64,000 bases of DNA from Gramella sp. MT6 (GTDB taxonomy: Bacteria > Bacteroidota > Bacteroidia > Flavobacteriales > Flavobacteriaceae), in contig NZ_CP048410.1 in assembly GCF_019357415.1 (NCBI RefSeq), positions 1,302,001-1,366,000 of the forward strand. The letters run 5' to 3'. Of the stretch, positions 29,201-38,541 are shown in pieces. A model generated the notes under the pieces. The model was not told the DNA's origin and made no database searches. It saw only the letters and a list, made by a program, of their open reading frames with translations. A program made the translations under genes and the position numbers. How positions within the stretch are numbered: position 1 is the first letter of the stretch; each line of letters opens with the position of its first letter.

Positions 29201-29733
29201 AATTCGATCTTCTCCTGAAGATATTCGGCATAATCCTTCAACTGCTGTACGGTATAATCTCCCGTAAGGTTGATATTCAGGATAGGTTGTTCTTCTGAAA
29301 GGTTGAGGTCAAAAACATTAGGTTCAACCTTAGCGCCATTATCCAGGGTAGGCCAGGTGGTTTCTGCTTTTACCAGGTCAACCTTATCCTTTATCTTTTG
29401 TTTTGCGACATCTACATTTACCTCTTCTTCAAATTCCACGATCACCAAGGAGTAATCCTGCAGGGTAGTGGAGCTGATTTCCTTTACACCCCCAACGTCG
29501 TTAAATTCTTCTTCCAGGGGTTCTGTAATAAATTTCTCCACATCTTCTGCCGAGTTACCAGGGTTGATGGAGCTTACATAAATCTTGGTCTCTATGATCT
29601 CTGGAAAAGATTCCCGGGGCATACTATAATAGGAGAGTAGACCGCCTATCATAATTATGGCGATGATGACATAAACCGTCATCTTGTTGTCTATCGCCCA
29701 GGAGGAGAGTTTGAATTCTTTATCTAATTTCAT
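26272..29733 (-). CDS. RND-family multidrug efflux permease
   Basis: The 1153-residue inner-membrane protein has the AcrB-like layout: an N-terminal helix, two large periplasmic porter regions and two sets of transmembrane helices. The proton-relay segment of helix 4 reads GMLVDNGIVVVEN, with the first Asp kept and the second (usually Asp) being Asn, common in this branch. An extra pair of hydrophobic segments lies near residues 500-560. It exports drugs, dyes or metabolites through its partner adaptor and TolC-type duct, encoded immediately upstream. The exact substrate is unknown. Confidence 0.95.
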   Translation of the reverse strand: MKLDKEFKLSSWAIDNKMTVYVIIAIIMIGGLLSYYSMPRESFPEIIETKIYVSSINPGNSAEDVEKFITEPLEEEFNDVGGVKEISSTTLQDYSLVIVEFEEEVNVDVAKQKIKDKVDLVKAETTWPTLDNGAKVEPNVFDLNLSEEQPILNINLTGDYTVQQLKDYAEYLQEKIELLPQIKEASIRGAEDMEVEIAVDIYKMSASEVSFQDIISAVSAENRTISGGNIITSGVQKNIRIIGEIEDPAELRNVVVKSDGGNIFLKDIAEVNFQEKDATTYAREYGEPVVMLDVKKRSGKNMIEAVDEIKEIIKTEQEEYLPESLEISLTNDLSTDTRNQVNDLVNNIIFGVILVVLVLMFFLGFRNSLFVGLAIPLSMFLSYIILSSLGYTLNTMVLFALVMGLGMLVDNGIVVVENVYTLMDEGWPRKKAAKQGLGEIAWPIIASTATTLMAFFPLGLWPGTIGKFMVIFPITLSIVLGSSLFVALIINSMLTSQFMKTEEGRISKKRLIRISIVMAIIGVVLLVSGYLVNVGALRAVGNLFLLGAILMWFYKYVLSGAVKYFQFKSLKKLESNYERFLKFALRGRKAYGFFFGTLLLLFLSFVLIGLVQPDVLFFPENQPKQVITYIEYPEGTDIEKTNELTKKVEEQIFDVVEKYEDEDGYNFMVESVISQVGEGAGNPQTDGGQQNEMPHKGKVTIVMREFKERRGVESSQVLAEVRDAVNEFPGASIQVEKDAAGPPAGYPINIELKGEDYETMLAEAENLRSYIQDLSIPGIEELKIDVNKSKPELDVRVDRRKAGQLGVSTSQVGQTLRRAIYGEEVSTYKEGDDDYEVNVRFNEEFRYNENALFNQPITFKDQNSGQTRQIPISSLVETEVASSFSSIKRKDLKRVITVYSNVLQGYNGNQIVDQLKTALKNYEMPEDISLEFTGEQEEQAENMNFLLKALLIALGGILLILVAQFNSISKPIIILMAVVLSLVGVFLGLIIFQMDFIIIMTMMGIISLAGIVVNNAIVLIDYTQILIDRKKKELDLDEDELLTRVQYFDVIVRGGKSRLRPVLLTAITTVLGLIPLAVGLNIDFFGLITDYDPGIYIGGDNVIFWGPLAWTVIFGLVFATFLTLVVVPVMFYLVNRAKVRFADKRKERQLKKA

Positions 29734-29738
29734 TCTGC

Positions 29739-30908
29739 TTATTTTCTGAATTTAACTTCCTGACCGTCGCGTATGTTTTTCGCTCCGTCGGTAATTAAGA
29801 TTTGTCCGCTTTCCAGACCTTGTTTGATCTCAATGGAATCGTTATAAACCAGCCCGGTTTCTACGATCACTTTTTTTGCGGTACCAAAGTTCTTTTCGTT
29901 CTCTTGCTCCAGTACGTATACTATGCTTTCACCCTGGGCATTCTTCTGAATACTGCTTTCCGGGATCACAATAGCGTTTTCTGAAGTGTAATCGTTTAAT
30001 TTGATCGTAGCGATCTGGTTTGGTTTAATAAGGTCGTTCTCGTTTGGCACGGCAACTTCGATCTTAAAAGTCCTGTTATTAGGATTGATATTATTCCCAA
30101 CCTGGCTGATCTTTCCTTCAAATTCACGACCTACAGAACCAATATTTACTTTTACCTCAGTTCCTTTAGAAATCTTACTTAGATAATTCTCCGGCACATC
30201 GGCCTCAACATACATTTTATCAAGGCTTATAAGTCTGAAAAGTTGATTCTGGCCGGGGCTTACTACTTCACCCTGCTCGCTTATCACTTCATCTACCACT
30301 CCGCTGAAGGGAGCTCTAACTACCGTTTTGTCCAGTTGTGACTTTAATCTGTTAACTGAACTCTGTAAAGCCTCATAATTAGTCTTCGCTTCCAAGTATT
30401 GCATTTCTGAACCAATATTTTGTTCCCAAAGTCTTTCCTGTCTTTCGTAGGTAGTTTTGGCGAGTCTTTCCTGAGCTTCCAATTGTGCAAGTTCATTCTG
30501 AAGTCCTCCATCGTCGATACGTGCGAGCACCTGTCCTTTGGAAACTCTGTCTCCCTCATTTACACGAACATCGGTTAGAATTCCCGAAAACTCAGGGTAG
30601 ATTATGATATTCTCATCTGTAGCGACATTACCCTGCACTTCAGCATAATGCTTGAAAAGAGTATCGGTAATGGTCTGTATGCTTACAAGATCCATCCTTC
30701 TATTCTTGTCGAGTCTTTTAATGGCTTCGTCAAGGCGATCTATCTGTTCGGCGATCTGAGCCTGTTCATTGCTGAGTTCAGACTTTTTGGCCCTTATCTG
30801 GCTAAGGTCTTCACTTTCCAGTACCTGGTCTATAGATTTGTTTTCTGCTTCTCCACCGCAGGAAATAAGGACCAGGGATAATCCAAATAGTATTATTAAT
30901 TTTTTCAT
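29739..30908 (-). CDS. RND efflux membrane-fusion (adaptor) lipoprotein
   Basis: The protein is 389 residues from the ATG at 30908, which gives a lipobox (LVLISC); an upstream in-frame ATG at 30941 would overlap the TolC gene. It has the HlyD/AcrA order: coiled-coil hairpin (about 30-60 and 140-190), lipoyl half-motifs (GILTDVRVNEGDRVSKGQVLA and VVRAPFSGVVDEV, shown as GDRVSKGQVLARID and APFSGVVDE), and beta-barrel domains. It joins the RND pump to the outer-membrane channel. Five bases separate it from the permease gene. Confidence 0.94.
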   Translation of the reverse strand: MKKLIILFGLSLVLISCGGEAENKSIDQVLESEDLSQIRAKKSELSNEQAQIAEQIDRLDEAIKRLDKNRRMDLVSIQTITDTLFKHYAEVQGNVATDENIIIYPEFSGILTDVRVNEGDRVSKGQVLARIDDGGLQNELAQLEAQERLAKTTYERQERLWEQNIGSEMQYLEAKTNYEALQSSVNRLKSQLDKTVVRAPFSGVVDEVISEQGEVVSPGQNQLFRLISLDKMYVEADVPENYLSKISKGTEVKVNIGSVGREFEGKISQVGNNINPNNRTFKIEVAVPNENDLIKPNQIATIKLNDYTSENAIVIPESSIQKNAQGESIVYVLEQENEKNFGTAKKVIVETGLVYNDSIEIKQGLESGQILITDGAKNIRDGQEVKFRK

Positions 30909-30930
30909 ATTCTTCTGTATAAATGGGAGA

Positions 30931-32370
30931 TTAGTTTTCATCGTTGTAACTTCTTGTATCCAGTAAATTTTCTAGTTCTGCTTTGGCGGTGATCACGTCT
31001 AGCATAGATTGTAGATATTCCTGCTGGGCGTTGTATAGCTGTCTTTGAGCTTCGGTAAGTTCAAAACTGCTGGCAATTCCTTCAAAGAACTTTATCTGGT
31101 TCTTATTTTCGATCCTTTCAGCCAGTTCAAGATTTCTTACCGCATTCTGATAATTTTCTATACTGAACTCATATTCGCTTTTAGCCATATTTATCTGGCG
31201 TTTCACATCATTTTCGGTTTGTTCAAGATCCAGTAAAGCCTGTTCATATTCGAGTTCTCTTTGCTGGGTTCTTGAACTTCTCATTCCGGAGCTGAAGATC
31301 GGGATGTTAAGACTCACTCCTAAAATGGACTGGCCGTAATATTCCTGGCTGCTATTTAGAAAAGTGAATCTATCTGCAAATCCCTGGTAACCATAATTCA
31401 CGAAACCACTAAGGGTTGGCAGCGCCTTTGCTTTTTGAAGTTTTACCTGTATCTCTGCAGACTCTGCGGAATTCTTAGCAATTCGGTAATCGATATTTTC
31501 TTCTATAGGGATAGTTCTGTCAAGGATTGCCGGCTCATAATATTTCATGGCGAGACCATCAAGATCGTCGGTAAGGATTACCTGATCTTCAACCGGTATA
31601 CCAAGGCTGAGGTTTAATAGCTCATAAGCAATAGCACGCATTCTTTCGCTTCTGCTAAGGTTATTTTTTAGCCTCAATAGAGTTATTTCCAGTTGCTCTA
31701 CATCCTCCTGCTCTGCAAGACCATTTTCATAGATCTTCTGGGTATCGTCATAGTTCTTTTGAACCGTTGCTACGTTCTTCTCAAGTATATCAACGCTTTC
31801 TTCCGCCAGCAGCACGTTTCCATAAGCGCTTATGATAGATTTTTTAATTTCAAGGTCGGTCTTGGTTTTGGCATTCTTGGAGATCTGTAATAATGTTTTT
31901 ACAGACTGGATTCCTACAATATAAGATCCGTCGAAGATCAACTGTCTCCAGGTCGCGGTAGCATTTACGCTTTGCTTAGTTCCAAATCTCACCGGGATAA
32001 AACCTTCCGGAGCATCTACCGGAGTGTCATTCCTTTCAGCATTATCAAAATAAGTTTCCACGATGTCTATAGTGCTTTCTGTATTATCAAAAGCAGCAGC
32101 AGGCAATAAAGTGACTGGTTGCTTCAGGAAATTCTGATAATCTACAGCACCGTCTATTTGAGGAAGTCCCTGCGCAATGATCTCCCATTTTTGTTTTAAG
32201 GCGATCTGTACATCCTTTTCTGCGATCTGAGATTGGTAATTGTTTTCGATTCCAAATTCTATAGCTTCCTCAATAGAGAAGCGGTAACTTTTTGAGCTTT
32301 CTTCCTGGGCAAACAATCCGGTGGATAGCAGAATGAAAAAGCTAAAAATCTTTAGGGATCTATTTCTCAT
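30931..32370 (-). CDS. TolC-family outer-membrane efflux protein
   Basis: The 479-residue protein has a signal peptide (ending TGLFAQ) and long, heptad-rich helical segments duplicated in two halves, as in TolC/OprM trimers; the conserved LxLGxP motif appears as LLNLSLGIP. It forms the outer-membrane exit duct of the efflux complex. Its start overlaps the end of the tetR gene by 11 bases, showing translational coupling in the four-gene unit tetR-tolC-mfp-rnd. Confidence 0.93.
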   Translation of the reverse strand: MRNRSLKIFSFFILLSTGLFAQEESSKSYRFSIEEAIEFGIENNYQSQIAEKDVQIALKQKWEIIAQGLPQIDGAVDYQNFLKQPVTLLPAAAFDNTESTIDIVETYFDNAERNDTPVDAPEGFIPVRFGTKQSVNATATWRQLIFDGSYIVGIQSVKTLLQISKNAKTKTDLEIKKSIISAYGNVLLAEESVDILEKNVATVQKNYDDTQKIYENGLAEQEDVEQLEITLLRLKNNLSRSERMRAIAYELLNLSLGIPVEDQVILTDDLDGLAMKYYEPAILDRTIPIEENIDYRIAKNSAESAEIQVKLQKAKALPTLSGFVNYGYQGFADRFTFLNSSQEYYGQSILGVSLNIPIFSSGMRSSRTQQRELEYEQALLDLEQTENDVKRQINMAKSEYEFSIENYQNAVRNLELAERIENKNQIKFFEGIASSFELTEAQRQLYNAQQEYLQSMLDVITAKAELENLLDTRSYNDEN

Positions 32371-32962
32371 TATTAATATATTCTTCTAGAGTTTTTATTC
32401 CTTTAGGGGTACAGATCGCACGAAGGTGATAATTCAAAAATTCTCCGGTTAGATCTTCTTCTGTAAACTGTTCTGTTGGGAACATTTCCTTGTCTTTCAC
32501 ACCCATCATTCCCACAAAATGGATACGGCATACAAAAGGCACATTAATCTGTTTGCGATAATATCCCTGTTGGATTCCGCGGGAAATATTATCTCCCACG
32601 CAATTTTCCAGTACCTGAAATTGTTCTTCAATAAGTTTGTCAAAAACTTTTGGGTAGTATTTCTTTAACTGAAAATGAGGGGAGGTTTTCTCACCTTTTA
32701 AATGCTGGTTCACGAATTGCTTGATCTCGAAATTCTCTATAACGGGGTTAAGGTTTCTTGATCTTATTTCGTCTATTCCTTCTGAAATAGTCTTAAGCAA
32801 ATGCGAACCACTGGCCTGTACCAATTTATTCTTAGTAGAATAATGCGCGTAGATGGTCTTTTTAGATATCCCCATATTATCGGCGATATCGTCCATGGTT
32901 ACACTTTTGAAACCATAATTGAGAAACATCTCGGTTGCGATATGCAATATTTTCTCCTGCAC
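32360..32962 (-). CDS. TetR/AcrR-family transcriptional regulator of the efflux operon
   Basis: The protein has the TetR helix-turn-helix MDDIADNMGISKKTIYAHY near its N-terminus and a variable ligand-binding C-terminal domain. I propose the GTG at 32962 (200 residues): the ATG at 33034 lies upstream of a near-perfect promoter (TTG at 33008-33010, 19 bases, TACTTTTG at 32981-32988), so codons before about 32974 would not be transcribed from it. Alignment also favours the shorter form, as TetR proteins usually begin just before the first helix. It is the first gene of the efflux operon and most likely represses it. Confidence 0.85.
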   Translation of the reverse strand: MQEKILHIATEMFLNYGFKSVTMDDIADNMGISKKTIYAHYSTKNKLVQASGSHLLKTISEGIDEIRSRNLNPVIENFEIKQFVNQHLKGEKTSPHFQLKKYYPKVFDKLIEEQFQVLENCVGDNISRGIQQGYYRKQINVPFVCRIHFVGMMGVKDKEMFPTEQFTEEDLTGEFLNYHLRAICTPKGIKTLEEYINNEK

Positions 32963-32980
32963 TTTAATATAAAATTTCGG

Positions 32981-33010
32981 CAAAAGTACATACGGAAACT
33001 TTAAAAACAA
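32981..33010 (-). promoter_or_regulatory. Promoter of the efflux operon (TTG, 19 bases, TACTTTTG)
   Basis: TTG at 33008-33010 and TACTTTTG at 32981-32988 on the minus strand are spaced by 19 bases. It lies inside the longest open frame of the tetR gene and so fixes the likely start downstream. Confidence 0.75.
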
Positions 33011-33101
33011 TAAAAGTTTCCTAAGTTTTACCATTATTTAACATCTGCTTAAAATTTGAATTACTAGCATTTATGGTATTTTAGCGGAAAATTTTTTTTT
33101 C

Positions 33102-34076
33102 ATGCTTGCCATTTCCCAGTATAGAGAAGCCGTAATAGACTATCTGCACGAAAAGATCAAAGTAAAAGAACCTGCTAATTTGTATGAACCTATGGTTTAT
33201 ATCCTTGAACAAGGAGGGAAACGTTTGCGTCCTGTTCTGGTTCTTATGGCGACAGAGATCTTCGACTGTAATTACAAAAAAGCTCTAGATGCGGCATTGG
33301 CAATTGAAGTTTTTCATAATTTTTCTCTAGTGCATGATGATATTATGGACGATGCTCCTATTAGAAGAGGGAAGGAGACCGTTCATGAAAAATGGGATGT
33401 CAATACCGGTATTCTGTCTGGCGATGCTATGCTCATTAATGCATATCAGCTTTTTGAAAATTACGAGGGAGAAACATTCAAGGAATTATCTTCATTATTT
33501 ACAAAAACTGCCATTCAGGTATGTGAAGGTCAGCAATATGATATAGATTTTGAGACCAGGGATAATGTTAGTATCGATGATTATCTAAAGATGATCGAAT
33601 ATAAAACTGCTGTTCTGGTTGGTGCTTCCCTGCAAATGGGAGCGATCGTGGCAAAGACTTCGAAAGAGTGCAAGGAAGCTATCTATCAATATGGGCGATT
33701 GTTAGGAATTGCATTTCAGCTGCAGGATGATTACCTGGATGCTTTTGGAGATCCTGAAACTTTTGGAAAGCAACCCGGTGGAGATATTATTGAAAACAAA
33801 AAAACCTTCCTTTATCTAAAGACCCTGGAACTGGCAAATACAAGCGAAGCCTTACAACTGGAGCATTTATACACTATTTCTCCTGCAGAGAATTCTGGAA
33901 AAATAGAGGCGGTTAAAGCTCTTTTTGAAAGTAGTGGCGCTGCAGAACTTACCCGAAGGGAAATTGAAAATTATACCGATAAAGCCTTTAAGATCCTCGA
34001 TAAAATTGAATTGCCAGAAGAGAAAAAAATTCCATTACGAAGCTTTGGCAAAATGTTAATGGAGCGTCAGGTTTAG
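33102..34076 (+). CDS. Polyprenyl (trans-isoprenyl) diphosphate synthase
   Basis: The 324-residue enzyme has both Asp-rich motifs, DDIMD at 79-83 and DDYLD at 209-213, with GGKRLRP at 38-44 near the N-terminus, so it condenses isopentenyl diphosphate onto allylic diphosphates. The residues before the first motif (HNFSLVH) suggest a C20 or shorter-to-medium chain product; it could supply geranylgeranyl diphosphate for the GGGP synthase at 48914. It is divergent from the efflux operon and followed by sucA after its promoter. Confidence 0.93.
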   Translation: MLAISQYREAVIDYLHEKIKVKEPANLYEPMVYILEQGGKRLRPVLVLMATEIFDCNYKKALDAALAIEVFHNFSLVHDDIMDDAPIRRGKETVHEKWDVNTGILSGDAMLINAYQLFENYEGETFKELSSLFTKTAIQVCEGQQYDIDFETRDNVSIDDYLKMIEYKTAVLVGASLQMGAIVAKTSKECKEAIYQYGRLLGIAFQLQDDYLDAFGDPETFGKQPGGDIIENKKTFLYLKTLELANTSEALQLEHLYTISPAENSGKIEAVKALFESSGAAELTRREIENYTDKAFKILDKIELPEEKKIPLRSFGKMLMERQV

Positions 34077-34196
34077 TCTCTATCCTTACATACTAATTAT
34101 CAGTTAACAATACCTTCATTTACAGATATTGTTAAAATTCCTATAATCCTATAGAGAATTATCATGATGCCTACAAGCTGTTTTTTTTAAAAATTG

Positions 34197-34204
34197 TATT
34201 TTTG
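34197..34204 (+). promoter_or_regulatory. Candidate -7 promoter box (TATTTTTG) of sucAB
   Basis: Exact TAnnTTTG match ending 39 bases before the ATG at 34244. It overlaps the in-frame TTG at 34202, which therefore is not a start codon. Confidence 0.55.
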
Positions 34205-34243
34205 CTATGTTTTCAAAACAAAAGAAACATTTGTTTCAATTCT

Positions 34244-37024
34244 ATGGATAGATTTTCATTTCTAAATGCTGCTCATACTGCATATTTCGCAGAACTTTAC
34301 GATCAATACTTAAAATATCCTGATAGTGTAGAGCCCAGTTGGAGGGCTTTTTTCCAGGGATTTGACTTTGGAATGCAACAAGATGGGGTTTCAGAAGAGG
34401 TATTAAGTGAAGCTCCTGTAGATTTTGCGGAAGGAGATATACCAGCACACGTAATAAAAGAATTTCAGGTAATACGCTTAATTGACGGTTATCGAACAAG
34501 AGGACATTTATTTACCAAAACCAACCCGGTAAGGGATCGTAGAAAATACACTCCTACGCTAGATATTTCCAATTTTGGTCTTGAAGAGAGTGATCTTGAT
34601 ACCAAATTTAATGCAGGAGATATTTTGGGGATTGGGCCTACATCTCTAAAGGAGATCATCAGGCATCTTGAAAAGATCTACTGTGAGTCTATCGGGATCG
34701 AGTATATGTATATTCGAAAACCTGAAGAGATAGAGTGGATTCAGAGTAAATTAAATGTCAATGAGAATCATCCTAAATTTGATGAAGCTCAAAAGAAACA
34801 GATCCTGAAGAAGCTTAATGAAGCAGTTTCCTTTGAATCTTTTCTTCATACTAAATATGTAGGTCAAAAACGATTCTCGCTGGAAGGTGGGGAAAGTTTG
34901 ATTCCGGCTCTGGATGCACTTATAGAAAAAGCTGCTGAAATAGGAGTTGAAGAATTTGTAATGGGAATGGCCCACCGTGGACGATTAAATACCCTAACCA
35001 ATATCTTCGGAAAGAATGCTAAAGATATCTTTAGTGAATTTGACGGGAAAGATTATGAACAGGATATCTTTGACGGGGATGTGAAGTATCACCTTGGATG
35101 GACTTCCTGCCGCACAACAGATACCGGAAAGGAAATAAACATCAATATCGCTCCTAACCCTTCCCACCTGGAAACTGTGGGAGCTGTGGTAGAAGGTATT
35201 GCGCGAGCCAAACAGGATAGACGATACGAAAGAGATAACTCTAAAGTATTACCTATTCTTGTTCACGGGGATGCCGCAATTGCCGGCCAGGGACTTGTTT
35301 ATGAATTAGTACAAATGGCCCAGCTGGAAGGTTATGAAACCGGCGGGACTATACATATAGTGGTGAACAACCAGATTGGTTTCACTACAAATTATCTGGA
35401 TGCAAGAAGTTCTACTTATTGCACAGATGTAGGAAAAGTAACTCTTTCTCCTGTACTTCACGTGAATGCAGATGATGCTGAAGCGGTAGTACACGCGATA
35501 CTCTTCGCTCTTGATTTCAGAATGAAATTTAAAAGAGATGTTTTCATTGACCTTCTTGGTTATAGGAAGTATGGACATAATGAAGGAGATGAGCCTAGGT
35601 TTACCCAACCTAAATTATATAAAGCGATCTCAAAGCATGAAAATGCCCGCGATATTTATTTTGAGAAGCTAAAGAAAGAGGGTATAGCAGATGATGAATA
35701 TCTGAAAAAACTTGAGGATACCTACAAGGCAGCATTAGAAGAAAAGCTGGAAGATTCCAGAAAGGAAGAAACCACGAGGATCACCCCTTTTATGCAAGAT
35801 GAATGGGATGGCTTCCAGAACGTGCAGGAAGATGAGATGATGAAAGATGTGGATACCACATTCGATCTGGAAAAACTTGATAAAGTAGCTGAAGCGATTT
35901 CTCAATTACCGGAAGGTAAAAAGTTCATGAGAAAGATCCAGAAGATAATCGACGGCCGAAAGAAAATGTATTTCGAAGATAATAAGCTGGATTGGTCTAT
36001 GGCCGAACATCTTGCTTATGGATCCTTGATGACTGAAGGATATAATGTAAGAATTAGTGGTCAGGATAGTGAGCGTGGTACGTTCTCTCACAGACATGCT
36101 GTTGTGAAAGTTGAAGACAGCGAAGAAGAGATCATTCTTCATAACAATATAAAAGACAGAGACGGAGATTTCTTTATATATAATTCCCTGCTTTCAGAAT
36201 ATGGGGTGGTAGGTTTTGACTATGGTTATGCTATGGCGAGCCCAACGACACTGGCAATTTGGGAAGCTCAGTTCGGAGATTTTGTGAACGGTGCCCAGAT
36301 CATGATAGATCAGTATATCTCAGCTGCAGAGGATAAATGGAAATTACAAAATGGACTAGTGATGCTGCTACCTCATGGATATGAAGGTCAGGGAGCAGAA
36401 CACTCTTCAGGTAGAATGGAGCGTTTCCTTCAGCTTTGTGCTAAGGATAATATGTATGTGGCAGATATTTCAACTCCAGCCAACATGTTCCATATCTTAA
36501 GAAGACAGATGAAGGCTGAATTCAGAAAACCTCTGATAATTTTCACGCCGAAGAGTCTTCTTCGTCACCCAAAAGTGATATCTACTAAAGAGGAGTTTGC
36601 CAATGGAAGTTTCCAACCTCTTTTAGATGACGCTGAAGCAGATGTGGAGAAGATAAAAACTCTTGTTTTCTGTACAGGTAAATTCTATTACGATCTGTTA
36701 AAGCATAGAGAAGATAATGAAAGAAATGATGTTGCTCTGGTAAGAATAGAACAATTATTCCCATTACCTAGCTCAAGCATGAGAGAGATAATGGATAAAT
36801 ATAAGAATGCTGATGATGTAGTATGGGCGCAGGAAGAACCTAGAAACATGGGGGCTTACAGTCACTTATTACTACATTTTGAAGAGTCGCGTAAATTTAG
36901 AGTATGCAGCCGTAAATTCTACGGATCCCCTGCTGCCGGTAGTTCAGTGCGTTTCAAGAAACGTCATGAGCGCGTGATCAACAGTGTTTTCGATAAGAAT
37001 TTAAAAGAAGAAGAAAATAATTAA
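34244..37024 (+). CDS. sucA: 2-oxoglutarate dehydrogenase E1 component
   Basis: The 926-residue thiamine-diphosphate enzyme begins MDRFSFLNAAH, with the N-terminal E2-binding segment AYFAELYDQYLKYPDSV typical of SucA. The TPP-binding and active-site motifs include GMAHRGRLN, HGDAAIAGQG and GHNEGDEPRFTQP. It decarboxylates 2-oxoglutarate in the TCA cycle and passes the succinyl group to the lipoyl arm of SucB, encoded 44 bases downstream. An open frame reaches back to 34202, but that part overlaps the promoter. Confidence 0.97.
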   Translation: MDRFSFLNAAHTAYFAELYDQYLKYPDSVEPSWRAFFQGFDFGMQQDGVSEEVLSEAPVDFAEGDIPAHVIKEFQVIRLIDGYRTRGHLFTKTNPVRDRRKYTPTLDISNFGLEESDLDTKFNAGDILGIGPTSLKEIIRHLEKIYCESIGIEYMYIRKPEEIEWIQSKLNVNENHPKFDEAQKKQILKKLNEAVSFESFLHTKYVGQKRFSLEGGESLIPALDALIEKAAEIGVEEFVMGMAHRGRLNTLTNIFGKNAKDIFSEFDGKDYEQDIFDGDVKYHLGWTSCRTTDTGKEININIAPNPSHLETVGAVVEGIARAKQDRRYERDNSKVLPILVHGDAAIAGQGLVYELVQMAQLEGYETGGTIHIVVNNQIGFTTNYLDARSSTYCTDVGKVTLSPVLHVNADDAEAVVHAILFALDFRMKFKRDVFIDLLGYRKYGHNEGDEPRFTQPKLYKAISKHENARDIYFEKLKKEGIADDEYLKKLEDTYKAALEEKLEDSRKEETTRITPFMQDEWDGFQNVQEDEMMKDVDTTFDLEKLDKVAEAISQLPEGKKFMRKIQKIIDGRKKMYFEDNKLDWSMAEHLAYGSLMTEGYNVRISGQDSERGTFSHRHAVVKVEDSEEEIILHNNIKDRDGDFFIYNSLLSEYGVVGFDYGYAMASPTTLAIWEAQFGDFVNGAQIMIDQYISAAEDKWKLQNGLVMLLPHGYEGQGAEHSSGRMERFLQLCAKDNMYVADISTPANMFHILRRQMKAEFRKPLIIFTPKSLLRHPKVISTKEEFANGSFQPLLDDAEADVEKIKTLVFCTGKFYYDLLKHREDNERNDVALVRIEQLFPLPSSSMREIMDKYKNADDVVWAQEEPRNMGAYSHLLLHFEESRKFRVCSRKFYGSPAAGSSVRFKKRHERVINSVFDKNLKEEENN

Positions 37025-37068
37025 GAATCATTTTCCTGAGAATTCAGGAGACTAAATAGATAACAATC

Positions 37069-38343
37069 ATGGCCTTAGAAATGAAAGTTCCTTCACCCGG
37101 GGAATCCATCACTGAAGTTGAAATAGCCCAGTGGCTGGTAGAAGACGGGGATTACGTTGAAAAAGATCAGGCAGTTGCCGAAGTAGACAGTGATAAAGCT
37201 ACGTTGGAGCTTCCGGCAGAAGCCAGTGGTATTATCACACTTAAGGCTGAAGAAGGCGATGTGGTTGAGGTAGGTGAGGTAGTTTGTCTTATAGACACCG
37301 AAGCTGAAAAGCCGGGTGGCGGAGATAGCTCAGATGACAAGCCTGCAGAAGAGGAAGAAAAAGAACGTCAGGAAAAGACGGAAGATAAAAAGGACAGTGA
37401 TAAAGCAGATGCTAAGACAGAAGAGCCTTCTAAATCCAGCACTCCTAAGCAGAAGCAGGATACCTATGCTACTGGAAGTCCTTCACCAGCAGCTAAAAAG
37501 ATCCTTGATGAAAAAGGTATTTCTTCTAAAGATGTTAAGGGAACCGGCAGAGATGGTCGTGTGACTAAAGAGGATGCTGTAGAAGCTAAAGCTTCCATGG
37601 GAACTCCAGGAACAGGAACCAGAGGAGAAGAAAAGAAAAAAATGTCTATGTTCCGCCGTAAACTGGCAGAGCGTTTGGTTAGTGCTAAGAATGATACGGC
37701 GATGCTAACTACTTTTAACGAAGTAGATATGTCTCCTATCTTCGAACTAAGAAAGAAATATAAAGAAGAGTTTAAAGATAAACATGGTGTAAGCCTTGGG
37801 TTTATGTCTTTCTTCACTTTAGCCGTTATTCGTGCTTTAGACGAATATCCTGCAGTGAATTCAATGATAGACGGAGATTACCAGGTGAGCTATGACTATA
37901 AAGATATCAGTATTGCCGTTTCCGGGCCTAAAGGTCTAACTGTTCCGGTAATTAGAAATGCTGAAAATTTAAGCTTCCGGGGAGTTGAAGCAGAAGTGAA
38001 GCGTCTTGCGCTTAGAGCTCGTGATGGAAAGATCACCGTAGATGAAATGACTGGAGGTACCTTTACTATCACTAATGGTGGAGTATTTGGATCTATGCTT
38101 TCAACACCGATCATTAATCCTCCTCAAAGTGCGATCCTTGGAATGCATAATATTGTGGAAAGACCGGTAGCGATCGATGGTCACGTGGAAATAAGACCAA
38201 TCATGTATGTGGCTTTATCATATGATCACAGAATTATTGATGGGAAAGAATCTGTTGGATTCCTTGTAGCCGTTAAAGAAGCACTGGAAAATCCTGAAGA
38301 GTTATTGATGGATAATGATGTGAAAAGAGCTCTGGAATTATAG
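37069..38343 (+). CDS. sucB: Dihydrolipoamide succinyltransferase, E2 of 2-oxoglutarate dehydrogenase
   Basis: The 424-residue protein has an N-terminal lipoyl domain with the modified lysine in [11 protein letters not shown] (Lys43), a flexible, charged linker rich in Glu, Lys and Asp (about 85-130), a peripheral subunit-binding domain ([14 protein letters not shown]... [17 protein letters not shown]) and the catalytic acyltransferase domain with SYDHRIIDG near residue 383. It receives the succinyl group from SucA and transfers it to CoA. It forms an operon with sucA and ends at a strong terminator. Confidence 0.97.
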   Translation: MALEMKVPSPGESITEVEIAQWLVEDGDYVEKDQAVAEVDSDKATLELPAEASGIITLKAEEGDVVEVGEVVCLIDTEAEKPGGGDSSDDKPAEEEEKERQEKTEDKKDSDKADAKTEEPSKSSTPKQKQDTYATGSPSPAAKKILDEKGISSKDVKGTGRDGRVTKEDAVEAKASMGTPGTGTRGEEKKKMSMFRRKLAERLVSAKNDTAMLTTFNEVDMSPIFELRKKYKEEFKDKHGVSLGFMSFFTLAVIRALDEYPAVNSMIDGDYQVSYDYKDISIAVSGPKGLTVPVIRNAENLSFRGVEAEVKRLALRARDGKITVDEMTGGTFTITNGGVFGSMLSTPIINPPQSAILGMHNIVERPVAIDGHVEIRPIMYVALSYDHRIIDGKESVGFLVAVKEALENPEELLMDNDVKRALEL

Positions 38344-38364
38344 ATTTTTCCAGCAGGTATAAAT

Positions 38365-38398
38365 AAAAAAAGGGGTTCACATTGCGAACCCCTTTTTT
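38365..38398. terminator. Bidirectional terminator after sucB
   Basis: A stem of about 13 bp (38366-38378 with 38386-38398) with a 7-base loop, flanked by A and T runs, ends sucB and also lies just downstream of the small minus-strand open frame at 38412-38540. Confidence 0.9.
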
Positions 38399-38411
38399 AT
38401 TCTAACGAAAA

Positions 38412-38540
38412 TTAAAACAAAACTAACAAACGAATTATGTTCAAAGCTAAAGTGCTTACTACTAGAATGGCTAGGATTACAAATAGGATCTGAGAGTAAG
38501 CTTTAGTTTTGATGATATTTCCTTTTATTATTAATAACAC
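38412..38540 (-). CDS. Possible small single-pass membrane peptide (33-42 residues)
   Basis: An open frame on the minus strand encodes a peptide reading KTKAYSQILFVILAILVV, then STLALNIIRLLVLF and a stop, that is, a short basic head and one transmembrane helix. It lies between a very good promoter (TTTG, 20 bases, TAGATTTG, 38542-38573) and a shared terminator. The GTG at 38540 gives 42 residues but starts only two bases after the promoter box, so it may not be transcribed. A ribosome site (AAAAGGA at 38520-38526) points instead to an ATC codon at 38513, giving 33 residues. The product is unassigned. Confidence 0.45.
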   Translation of the reverse strand: MLLIIKGNIIKTKAYSQILFVILAILVVSTLALNIIRLLVLF

Positions 38541-38541
38541 T

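Noticed and set aside
37316..37564. Basic open frame in another frame of sucB
   Set aside because: It is a shadow of the Lys/Glu-rich linker of SucB.
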